Translations under genes and position numbers: made by a program
Assembly (NCBI GenBank): GCA_900313745.1
Contig: OMSM01000525.1
Span: 1-6,783, forward strand
Length of the DNA stretch: 6,783 nucleotides
Origin: an uncultured Lachnospiraceae bacterium
Lineage (GTDB): Bacteria > Bacillota > Clostridia > Lachnospirales > Lachnospiraceae
Reading direction: 5' to 3'
In this document: one piece after another, positions 1-6,400 of the stretch
Numbering within the stretch: position 1 is the stretch's first letter
Layout of the letters: every line of letters begins with the position of its first letter
Notes under the pieces: generated by a model
Databases searched by the model: none
What the model was told of the DNA's origin: nothing
The model's input: only the letters and a program-made list of their open reading frames with translations

Positions 1-495
1 CACGGCGCAGCGGTCCTTAACGACAGCAAGTACGGAATAAGCATGAACGGCAGGGACCTGGAGCTGACGCTGCTCCGCGCGGCGGCATCGCCGGAGATGC
101 GCTCGGACAACAGGGTGCATGAGTTCACTTACGCCATTGCTCCGTTTGAAGGTTCCTTCGCGGAAAGCAGCGTGGTCCGCCAGGGACTCGAGCTCAACGT
201 TCCTCCGCTTGGAACCGAGGGAAGGGCAGCAGGCGGGAGCCTTGTGAGCATCGACCGCGGAAATATCATCCTGGACACAATGAAGCCGGCAGAGGACGGA
301 AGCGGGGATATTATCCTCCGGTTCTACGAGGCGCAGAAAGCGTCCGGGAAGGCGGTAATCCGCACGGCATTCGCGAAGAAGGCGCACCTCGCCGATCTTC
401 TCGAGAACGCGGGGGAGGAGATCCCCTGCAGGGACGGCAGCTTCGAACTGGACTTCGGGCCGTTCGAGATTATTACGGTAAGAGTGAAGATCTGA
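1..495 (+). CDS. GH38 alpha-mannosidase, C-terminal part (5'-truncated by window edge)
   Basis: These 164 residues are the end of a retaining alpha-mannosidase of glycoside hydrolase family 38, which releases alpha-linked mannose from glycan fragments. The reading frame is open from base 1 and ends at TGA 493-495. Recognition rests on the C-terminal beta-domain signatures: GAAVLNDSKYG near the left edge, then a LLRAAASPE segment, then VHEFTYAIAP. This is the usual 'valLNd.kYG ... LLRs ... HEFtYal.P' order of the family. The catalytic domain lies outside the window, so activity and the N-terminus cannot be judged. It sits 86 bp upstream of an alpha-galactosidase on the same strand, which suggests one operon for breaking down mixed mannose- and galactose-bearing oligosaccharides. 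The ATG at 43 is an internal methionine, not the start. Family assignment is from memory of the motifs; confidence is high for the family, low for exact substrate. Confidence 0.88.
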   Translation, partial: HGAAVLNDSKYGISMNGRDLELTLLRAAASPEMRSDNRVHEFTYAIAPFEGSFAESSVVRQGLELNVPPLGTEGRAAGGSLVSIDRGNIILDTMKPAEDGSGDIILRFYEAQKASGKAVIRTAFAKKAHLADLLENAGEEIPCRDGSFELDFGPFEIITVRVKI

Positions 496-514
496 ATTAA
501 GGGATACATAATCA

Positions 515-556
515 GCGGCGCAGAACCCTCCGGGGAATTGCGGGAGCCTGCGCCGC
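515..556 (+). promoter_or_regulatory. intercistronic stem-loop between the two glycosidase genes
   Basis: GCGGCGCAG (515-523) pairs perfectly with CTGCGCCGC (548-556), giving a 9-bp GC-rich stem. An inner CTCC/GGAG helix (528-531 with 543-546) can form inside the loop. The structure ends 14 bases before the ribosome site of the alpha-galactosidase. Only a four-base T run (564-567) follows, at a distance, so it is a poor intrinsic terminator. It more likely tunes read-through or mRNA stability between the cistrons. The pairing is seen directly; the role is inferred. Confidence 0.45.
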
Positions 557-570
557 GGATCAGTTTTGAA

Positions 571-575
571 AGGAG
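571..575 (+). promoter_or_regulatory. ribosome binding site of the alpha-galactosidase
   Basis: AGGAG lies within GAAAGGAGC, six bases before the ATG at 582. It fixes that ATG as the start. Confidence 0.85.
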
Positions 576-581
576 CTGCCG

Positions 582-1718
582 ATGCTGATAAAGACACCGC
601 CGATGGGCTGGAATTCCTGGAACACCTTTGGGGAGAACATTAATGAGGACATGATCCGCGAGACCGCGGACGCCATGGTATCCACCGGACTTAAGGATGC
701 CGGTTATGAATATCTTGTGATCGATGACTGCTGGTCCGAGCACGGGAGAGACAAGGACGGAAGGCTCGTGGCAGATCACGTCAAATTCCCGCACGGGATG
801 AAGGCTGTTGCGGATTACGTGCATGAAAAAGGATTGAAATTCGGCATGTATTCCTGTGCCGGGACGCTGACCTGCGCCCGCTATCCCGGAAGCTACGAGC
901 ATGAGTTCATCGATGCGGAGACCTTCGCCTCCTGGGGAGTGGATTACCTGAAGTACGATTACTGCTATCACAGCCCCATCGTCCCCGGGCCGTATCTCTA
1001 CAGAAGAATGGGGCTCGCCCTCGAGAACTGCGGAAGGGATATTCTGTTCTCCGCATGCTCCTGGGGATCGGACGAAACCCACGAGTGGATTAAGACGACC
1101 GGCGCGGATATCTGGCGGTCCACCGGGGATATTTTCGACAGCTGGAAGAGCATAAGGGATCTCACGCAGCAGCAGGAGAAGCTGCATCCGTTTAACGGGG
1201 CCGGCTGTTTCAATGACATGGACATGCTGGTGACGGGAATGTACGGAAAGGGCAATGTCGGGATCGCCGGCTGCGACGACGTGCAGTACCGGACGCACTT
1301 CGCACTCTGGTGCTTCATGCAGTCGCCGCTGATGATCGGCTGTGATGTCCGCAATATGAGCGATGCGACGAAGGAGACGCTGATGAATCCCGGACTTATC
1401 AGCCTTGACCAGGATCCTGCGGTGCGGCAGCCCTTCCGCATCGCGAAGTGGGACGGCGGCTACGTCGACAAGGTGCTCGTCTATGCCAGGCATCTCGCGC
1501 ACGGGGAGCTGGCCGTGGGACTCTTCAATATGGATTCGGAAAAGGCCAGGGCCCAGTTCAACATGGATGAGCTTGCGCTCCCCGAGAGCACCGGCAAAAC
1601 TATCGAGATGCACAATGTTTTCTCAGGGGAGACCATTATGCCTCAGAACGGCGCGGTGGGCAGAGTGCTTGAGCCTTATGCCTGTGAAGTCTACCGCTGC
1701 AGGATCGTGGATCTCTGA
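582..1718 (+). CDS. GH27 alpha-galactosidase (melibiase family)
   Basis: A 378-residue, apparently full-length enzyme that hydrolyses terminal alpha-galactosyl residues with retention, as in melibiose, raffinose-type sugars or galactosylated glycans. The N-terminus PPMGWNSWN (6-14) is the family signature. IDDCW (47-51) supplies the paired aspartates that bind galactose. YLKYDYC (122-128) carries the predicted nucleophile D126. WRSTGD (178-183) carries the predicted acid/base D183, matching human alpha-galactosidase A D170 and D231 respectively. C92 and C128 match the human C142-C172 pair. A (beta/alpha)8 barrel spans about residues 1-290 and a small beta-sandwich follows to the end. No signal peptide or membrane segment is present, so it should act in the cytosol on imported sugars. 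The ATG has a good ribosome site. Its TGA overlaps the ATG of the next gene by one base, so the two are likely coupled. GH27 also contains alpha-N-acetylgalactosaminidases and isomaltodextranases; the exact substrate is not proven. Confidence 0.95.
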   Translation: MLIKTPPMGWNSWNTFGENINEDMIRETADAMVSTGLKDAGYEYLVIDDCWSEHGRDKDGRLVADHVKFPHGMKAVADYVHEKGLKFGMYSCAGTLTCARYPGSYEHEFIDAETFASWGVDYLKYDYCYHSPIVPGPYLYRRMGLALENCGRDILFSACSWGSDETHEWIKTTGADIWRSTGDIFDSWKSIRDLTQQQEKLHPFNGAGCFNDMDMLVTGMYGKGNVGIAGCDDVQYRTHFALWCFMQSPLMIGCDVRNMSDATKETLMNPGLISLDQDPAVRQPFRIAKWDGGYVDKVLVYARHLAHGELAVGLFNMDSEKARAQFNMDELALPESTGKTIEMHNVFSGETIMPQNGAVGRVLEPYACEVYRCRIVDL

Positions 1719-1990
1719 TGGCCGGGCAGTCATTCGGGCCGCGGCCCGCTCCAGGGAAGCCGGAGGAGGACGGACGTGCGGCCTGCGCGGCCTGCGGGAA
1801 ACTGCTTACTTCGGACGAGATCGGAGCGACGCGCAAATTCCTCGGCCCGCGGAGGACGAAGTTTCTCTGTCTATCCTGTCTGAGCGCGGAGCTAGGAGCG
1901 GATCCGGAGAAGCTCAGGGAGAAGATCGAGGACTACCGGCGCATGGGATGCGTGTATTTCAGTCCCGGGCCGCCGGAAGAGAGGGAATAA
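1718..1990 (+). CDS. small CxxC...CxxC (zinc-ribbon-like) protein coupled to the alpha-galactosidase
   Basis: A 90-residue cytosolic protein of unknown function. Cysteine pairs CAAC (23-26) and CLSC (51-54), 24 residues apart, look like a structural zinc site; a fifth cysteine (C78) sits in RRMGCVYF near the C-terminus. Between the second pair and that element is a charged helix (about 63-76). The core (about 23-81) resembles a small 'CxxCGK ... CLxCL ... KIE.f...GC..F' family that I associate with Clostridia, but I cannot name it. The first 20 residues and the last 9 are rich in Gly, Pro and charged residues and are probably disordered. The start is the ATG in TGATG, which overlaps the upstream stop by one base; there is no strong ribosome site (only AGGAT about 13 bases away), so translational coupling is likely. 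Cotranslation with a glycosidase suggests a metal-binding or regulatory accessory, but that is inference. Confidence 0.75.
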   Translation: MAGQSFGPRPAPGKPEEDGRAACAACGKLLTSDEIGATRKFLGPRRTKFLCLSCLSAELGADPEKLREKIEDYRRMGCVYFSPGPPEERE

Positions 1991-2040
1991 GCAGGGGCAT
2001 TCCCGGGAGATCAGGAACAAAAGATACCGCAGACAGGAGA

Positions 2041-2075
2041 AGAGGCGGGCACCGGATTCACCGGTGCCCGCCTCT
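2041..2075. terminator. perfect 15-bp hairpin between convergent genes, probable bidirectional terminator
   Basis: AGAGGCGGGCACCGG (2041-2055) pairs with CCGGTGCCCGCCTCT (2061-2075) around the five-base loop ATTCA. An outer GACAG/CTGTC helix (2032-2036 with 2081-2085) can extend it across an internal loop. It lies 50 bp after the plus-strand operon stop and 27 bp after the minus-strand gene stop. Neither side has a clean U-tract. The minus-strand exit (TCTCCTGTCTGCGG followed by TATCTTTTG) is more pyrimidine-rich than the plus exit, so it may serve the minus-strand gene better. Confidence 0.75.
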
Positions 2076-2102
2076 GCGTGCTGTCGGCATGGCTCAAGGT
2101 AA

Positions 2103-2747
2103 TTAATTTACTTTCTCGAAATCGATGGCGCCGTGTTTGCATACAGGACATATGAAATCTTCCGGAAGCTCCTCGCCCTCGTATACATAGCCGCAGATTC
2201 TGCAGACCCACTTTGAGGGGCCCGCGGGCGCTTCAGCAGCGGGCGCTGCGGGAGCAGGAGAAGCCTGGCCCGGCTTCGGCTTGATATTGCTCTGGTAATA
2301 GGAGTAGGTCACGGATTCCGCGCCGGAGAGCACCTCGCCGTCGGTGACGTCCGCGATGAACATGGTATGCGTTCCGAGATCCAGCTCCTGGACGACCTTG
2401 CCGGAGAGATAGGCGTTGGTGTATTTCGTGATGTAGAGCACCCCGTTCTCACTGCGGGCGGCATCCGGCCAGTCCGCGAACTTGTCCGTGTCCTTGCCGC
2501 TGCGGAAACCGAAGTGGGTGAAGACGTCGAACGCAGCCTCCTCGGAGAGCATGGAGACATTGAAAACTCCGGATTCCTTTATCATGTCATGCGTTTTGTT
2601 TGCCTTGTTCACCGTGATCGAGATCCGGTTGGGCGTTGTGGTTACCTGCATCGCCGTGTTGATGATGCAGCCGTTGTCGCACTCACCGGTTCTGGAGGTG
2701 AGAACAAACAGGCCGTAGGTGAGCTTGTACATTGCTTTATTGTCCAT
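2103..2747 (-). CDS. flavin reductase-rubredoxin fusion (high-molecular-weight rubredoxin, Hrb-like)
   Basis: A 214-residue cytosolic electron carrier. Residues 1-157 form an FMN-binding flavin reductase domain: YGLFVLTSR near the start, then TPNRISITVNK (38-48), VFNVSMLSEEA (61-71), and DLGTHTMFIADVTDGE (123-138). A Pro/Ala-rich linker (about 160-178) joins it to a rubredoxin domain (179-214) with iron ligands C182, C185, C200 and C203. That domain is the short type, with 14 residues between the CxxC pairs against nearly 30 in classical rubredoxins. The layout matches Hrb of Moorella, which passes NAD(P)H-derived electrons to flavodiiron proteins that reduce NO or O2; no such partner is in this window. 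The frame extends 37 codons upstream, but the ATG at 2747 is chosen because AAGGAGG lies five bases before it and the flavin domain begins there. The gene stands alone on the minus strand, convergent with the glycosidase operon. Physiological partner is inferred. Confidence 0.93.
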   Translation of the reverse strand: MDNKAMYKLTYGLFVLTSRTGECDNGCIINTAMQVTTTPNRISITVNKANKTHDMIKESGVFNVSMLSEEAAFDVFTHFGFRSGKDTDKFADWPDAARSENGVLYITKYTNAYLSGKVVQELDLGTHTMFIADVTDGEVLSGAESVTYSYYQSNIKPKPGQASPAPAAPAAEAPAGPSKWVCRICGYVYEGEELPEDFICPVCKHGAIDFEKVN

Positions 2748-2752
2748 TGAAT

Positions 2753-2759
2753 CCTCCTT
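2753..2759 (-). promoter_or_regulatory. ribosome binding site of the flavin reductase-rubredoxin gene
   Basis: On the minus strand AAGGAGG lies five bases before the ATG at 2747. It is near consensus and decides against the longer upstream reading of the same frame. Confidence 0.9.
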
Positions 2760-2820
2760 TTGCAGCTGATATGAGATAGCGGGTCTGCGCTGTCCTTTCA
2801 GTGCCGAATTTGTATATCTG

Positions 2821-2849
2821 ATTATACTATGATTGCCTCTTAGGAACCA
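2821..2849 (-). promoter_or_regulatory. candidate promoter of the flavin reductase-rubredoxin gene
   Basis: An exact TATAAT -10 box reads on the minus strand at 2826-2821. The -35 position 17 bp upstream (2849-2844, TGGTTC) matches the sigma-A consensus at only two positions, so the promoter may depend on an activator. Transcription would start near 2814, giving a leader of about 67 bases. The palindrome GGACATGTCC (2853-2862) lies just upstream of the -35 position. Confidence 0.5.
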
Positions 2850-2850
2850 T

Positions 2851-2899
2851 CGGGACATGTCCGGAAGTCCCGGAGGTGCCCGCGGCGGGCGGCCTCCGG
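2851..2899. repeat. GC-rich nested palindromes in the divergent region
   Basis: GGACATGTCC (2853-2862) is a perfect palindrome, and CGGGAC (2851-2856) also pairs with GTCCCG (2867-2872). Next to it CCGGAGG (2870-2876) pairs with CCTCCGG (2893-2899), and the interior GCCC/GGGC pairs (2878-2881 with 2887-2890) extend the stem. No U-tract follows on either strand. It could be a protein-binding site for the minus-strand promoter or an insulating hairpin between the two divergent units. Confidence 0.45.
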
Positions 2900-2954
2900 A
2901 AACAGTTAATTAATTGTTCATAACTTCCCGGTTTCAGCCGCGCATTCTTTAGGA

Positions 2955-2973
2955 TAAAATTAATCGGATTAAT
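2955..2973 (+). promoter_or_regulatory. candidate -10 with overlapping inverted-repeat operator
   Basis: TAAAAT (2955-2960) resembles a -10 box; the matching -35 position (2932-2937, TTTCAG) is weak. Overlapping its end is ATTAATC-G-GATTAAT (2959-2973), a perfect 7-bp inverted repeat around one base, which would cover the transcription start. That position is typical of a repressor operator. The region also reads as two direct copies of ATTAATCG (2959-2966, 2968-2975). A second AT-rich near-palindrome lies at 2903-2916. Both promoter and operator roles are inferred from position and symmetry. Confidence 0.4.
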
Positions 2974-3055
2974 CGTTTCTGCCGGAACAGGTTCCGCTTC
3001 CGAATAATCAGCGGATCCGCTTCTTTTCTGTCCGGCATGTACAGGCCCGGGTCCC

Positions 3056-3060
3056 GGAGG
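3056..3060 (+). promoter_or_regulatory. ribosome binding site of the small acidic protein
   Basis: GGAGG lies nine bases before the ATG at 3070. The earlier in-frame ATG at 3037 has no such site, so 3070 is preferred. Confidence 0.75.
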
Positions 3061-3069
3061 CAGTCTTTT

Positions 3070-3372
3070 ATGGATATTGATGAAGCACTGGAGAGACTAA
3101 GAATACTCGCGGAATCAGACAGCATTCTCCGCGACAGACTCATCGAAACGAAGAACAGCGATGCTCCCATCTCTGATTTCTGCAGGACTGCCGCCTCTGC
3201 GGGCATTCCTGTCGATATGATGGATCTTGTTTTCGCGGGAGAGGAGATGTACGCGGCGATGCGCCGCAGCACCAACGGCGGCGGTGAAAACTCACCCGCC
3301 CTTAAGGGAGAGGAAGATTACTACAGCATGTTTATCGCCGGCCTGGAAAGACTGAAGGGACAGGCTCGTTAA
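3070..3372 (+). CDS. 100-residue uncharacterised protein with RSTNGGGENSP motif
   Basis: I do not recognise this gene with certainty. It encodes a soluble, mostly helical acidic protein without signal peptide or membrane segment. Residues 1-26 form a charged amphipathic helix with regular leucines. A second part (about 31-65) reads DFCRTAASAGIPVDMMDLVF and continues into GEEMYAAM. Then comes a glycine/asparagine turn, RSTNGGGENSP (66-76), and a final acidic-aromatic helix, EEDYYSMFIAGLERL (81-95). The first 55 residues recall the helical pattern of Nif11-type domains (repeated L..L..D..L...L, then an F..A..AGI helix), which occur in nitrogen-fixation-associated proteins and as RiPP leader regions. 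This is a weak impression: there is no terminal GG/GA cleavage site followed by a Cys/Ser/Thr-rich core, and only one cysteine (C38). It ends 45 bp before the RND transporter gene in the same frame and probably shares its transcript. A regulatory or accessory role for that transporter is possible but unproven. Confidence 0.75.
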   Translation: MDIDEALERLRILAESDSILRDRLIETKNSDAPISDFCRTAASAGIPVDMMDLVFAGEEMYAAMRRSTNGGGENSPALKGEEDYYSMFIAGLERLKGQAR

Positions 3373-3417
3373 GCAGCTGCCCGCGCGATTCCGACACCAC
3401 GTTTTCCTGCCCGATTT

Positions 3418-6400
3418 ATGGAAAAATACAGCGTAAAAAAACCGTTCACCGTCCTGGTGGCGGTCATCGCCGTCCTGGTCCTCGGCATTGTTTCCGCGAC
3501 CGGAATGACCACTGACCTCCTGCCGGAGATGAACCTCCCTTATCTGATGGTGATTACCACCTATCCGGGAGCGAGCCCGGAGAAAGTGGAGTCTGTCGTG
3601 AGCGCCCCAATGGAGAGCGCTCTCGGCACGGTTTCGCATGTCAAAAATGTCATGTCTATCAGCGCGGAGAATTATTCCGTCGTCCAGCTGGAATTCGAGG
3701 ACGGCACGGATATGGATTCCGCCATGGTGCGCGTCTCCGGCGTGATGCAGCAGGTATCCGGAGCGCTTCCTGACGAATGCGGCCAGCCCTCCATGGTCGA
3801 GATCAGCATGGATATGCTTGCCACGATGTATGTCGCGGTATCCAGGGAGGGGATGGATATCTATGCCCTTTCGGATTACATCAGCGACAGAATAATCCCC
3901 TATATCGAGCGCCAGGAGGGTGTCGCCAGCGTAAGCGGCGTGGGTCTCGTGGAGAAGAGCGTCCAGGTGGACTTAAACCGTCACAAGATTGACCGCCTGA
4001 ACGACAAGATACTGGACAAAACCGTCTCCGGCCTGGACGAGGCAGGCGCCCAGCTGGACGAAGCCCTCCGCCAGGTGGAGGAGGGAGAGAAGGAACTCGC
4101 CCGTCAGGAAGCCTCCTTCGGCGACCTGGTCTCGCAGGGAATCATCGGACAGATGGCGGAGCCTGCGGGAAACGCCCAGTTCGACATGCAGGTTGCTCTG
4201 ATCGACGTCCTGAATCAGATGGATGACCTGGAAACCCAGATGGAGGAAGCTTTTGACAAGGCCGACTCCGTGAGCGATGTTTTCTCCGGGTACCGCGACG
4301 CCATGGCAGCGGCAGGCGCGCAGATCAGCGAGAACGCCGGACTCGCACTTCAGCATTTAAACGACGCTGTCCTTGCATATCAGAACGCCCGGGAAGCGTA
4401 TAAGTATGCGAGAAAAAAGCTCAGGGAGGCAGGAAAGCAGGCGACGGCAAGCCAGGAGGAAGCTCTGGATCTCGCCCTGCAGGCTATGCGGGACGCGCAG
4501 GAGGATCTGGACAAGGCGAGAGCCGAGTTTGAGGAAGCCTTCAACATGACGATAGCAGATGCCGGTGCCGCCGCGGAAACCCTGCGGAGGGCGAACCTGG
4601 AGTACCGGTTCCGGAAGGTGGTCGCCCGCTTCCGCGAGGTCGCAGAGAAGATGACAGGCGACACCATTCTCGGGATGAGCGCCGGAGCTGAGCAGATCCG
4701 CCAGATTATTCCCGAGATATTGTCCGTGCTGAGAGAAATCATGGAGAGTTCACTCGCGGAGCTGCCCGACGAAAGTGATGCCGGCCAGGCGATGAACGAA
4801 TTCCGCTACCAGATCGGCCTGCTCTACCAGGGGCTGGAGGGCATCCCGGGCATGCTGGACATGGTCGGAAGCGGCGTCTCCGGACTTACCCAGGGACAGC
4901 TCGACGCGGCGCTGGGTTTCTCCGAGGCCCAGAGACAGCTTGCGGAAGGCAGGGCAAAACTTACTGAGGCGCAGAGGCAGTATAACAACATGAGAGAGCA
5001 GGCCCTTGCGAACGCGAACATGGACCAGCTGCTCTCCGTGTCCACTTTGTCCCAGCTGATCTACGCGCAGAATTTTGCGATGCCTGCCGGATATATCGAG
5101 AATGAGAACGGGGAGTCATGGCTGCTCAAGGTCGGCTCTCCCTACGGAGACATCAGCGAGCTTTCCGACGCCCTCCTCGCGGACGTGGCGGAGATCGGGA
5201 CCATCCGTCTCTCGGATATCGCCGATATTACAGTGATCGACAACGCAGGCGACAGCTACACGCGCCTTAACGGCAAACCCGCAGTGGCCATCGCGATATA
5301 CAAGAGTTCCACCGCCGGGACCAACCTGGTCTCCCGTAACTGCCACGATGCCTTCAGGGAGCTGGAGGAGAGCGAGGAAGGTCTCGCCATCGTGGATCTC
5401 ATGGATCAGGGATCCTATATCACCCTCATTGTCAGCGATATCCTGAAGAGCATGCTCACCGGCGCGCTTCTGGCCATCATCGTTCTGGCCCTCTTCCTCA
5501 AGGATATCCGGCCGACACTGATCGTCGGAATCTCCATTCCGCTCTCCGTGCTCTTCACCATGGTGCTGATGTATTTCAGCAATCTTACCCTGAACATCAT
5601 GACGCTCTCCGGGCTGTCTCTCGGCATAGGAATGCTTGTGGACAACTCCATCGTGGTCATGGAGAACATCATCCGTCTGAGGGCGAGGGGGATCTCCGCG
5701 GCGAGGTCCGCCGTCCAGGGGGCAAAACAGGTCTCCGGATCCATTATCGCCTCGACGCTCACCACGATCTGCGTGTTTCTTCCGATGGTCTTCACCACCG
5801 GAACGGTCCGGCAGCTGCTGCTTTCCATGGCGCTCTCCATCACCTACTGCCTTACCGCGTCGCTGATCGTCGCCCTTACGGTGGTTCCGGCGTCCGCGAG
5901 CACTATCCTGAAGCGCTCGAGCATGAAGCCGAACCGCTTTTTCGAGCGGATGCAGAAAGGATATGGGAGGCATCTCGGCTGGGTGCTTCGCCACAAGGCC
6001 ATGATGCTCCTCACGGCGGTCGGCGCGCTCGCATTCTGCATTTATGTTCTCTACCGGATGGGCATAGTTCTGCTTCCGCAGATGAGCGGGAATACTCTGC
6101 AGATTATGATCACCGCGGACGAGGGCCTCACGAAGGAGGAATCCTTCGATGCGGTGGACCAGTTCACGCAGCGCCTGGGTGATGTGGACGGGATAGAGAA
6201 TCTCGGAATTATGGACCAGAGCAGCGGATCGGGCCTGCTTGGCTCCTTCGGTGCGGCCTCGGAAGGGCTCTCCGGTTCCTTTATGGGCTACGGCACGGTG
6301 AGAAGCGACCTTGGAGTGAATGAGGTGCCGATGGTTGTCGATGAGATCCTCTCCTGCGGGGAAGGGCTTCCGCTTACCGTAAGCGCGTCGACCAACGCCA

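Larger units (their letters stand above)
2748..3069. other. divergent intergenic regulatory region
   Basis: These 322 bp separate the minus-strand flavin reductase-rubredoxin gene from the plus-strand small gene. No credible coding sequence is visible. From left to right it holds the minus-strand ribosome site and 5' leader, a minus-strand TATAAT box (2821-2826), a GC-rich palindromic block (2851-2899), an abruptly AT-rich stretch with TTAATTAA (2901-2924), a possible plus-strand -10 (2955-2960) overlapped by an inverted repeat (2959-2973), a short CGGAAC-AG-GTTCCG repeat (2983-2996), the 12-bp palindrome AGCGGATCCGCT (3010-3021), and the GGAGG ribosome site of the next gene. Confidence 0.7.

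Noticed and set aside
324..1613. Long minus-strand open frame of 429 codons opposite the mannosidase end and the alpha-galactosidase
   Set aside because: It is antisense to a clearly recognised GH27 gene, has no recognisable domain, and such long shadows are expected in GC-rich coding DNA.
1405..2106. Plus-strand frame of 233 codons spanning the galactosidase end, the CxxC gene and the terminator hairpin
   Set aside because: It is in a shifted frame relative to two supported genes, is Arg/Ser/Gly-rich, and reads through the terminator.
2748..2858. 37-residue N-terminal extension of the flavin reductase-rubredoxin
   Set aside because: It overlaps the ribosome site and the likely -10 box, and the flavin reductase domain starts at the ATG at 2747.
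3010..3029. Palindrome AGCGGATCCGCT followed by TCTTTTCTG as an intrinsic terminator or attenuator
   Set aside because: With a minimal loop only four base pairs can form and the T-run is interrupted; it is too weak to call.
3037..3069. Upstream ATG giving an 11-residue longer form of the small acidic protein
   Set aside because: It has no ribosome site, and the extra residues (MYRPGSRRQSF) are encoded across the GGAGG that serves ATG 3070.
3070..3372. Small protein as a RiPP precursor with a Nif11 leader
   Set aside because: There is no GG/GA-type cleavage site followed by a Cys/Ser/Thr-rich core, and no modification enzyme in the window; kept only as a possible distant resemblance.
5116..5994. 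Minus-strand open frame of 292 codons opposite the RND transporter
   Set aside because: Its His/Asp/Gly/Arg-rich composition is that of a reverse shadow of hydrophobic transporter codons; the plus strand shows conserved RND motifs throughout.
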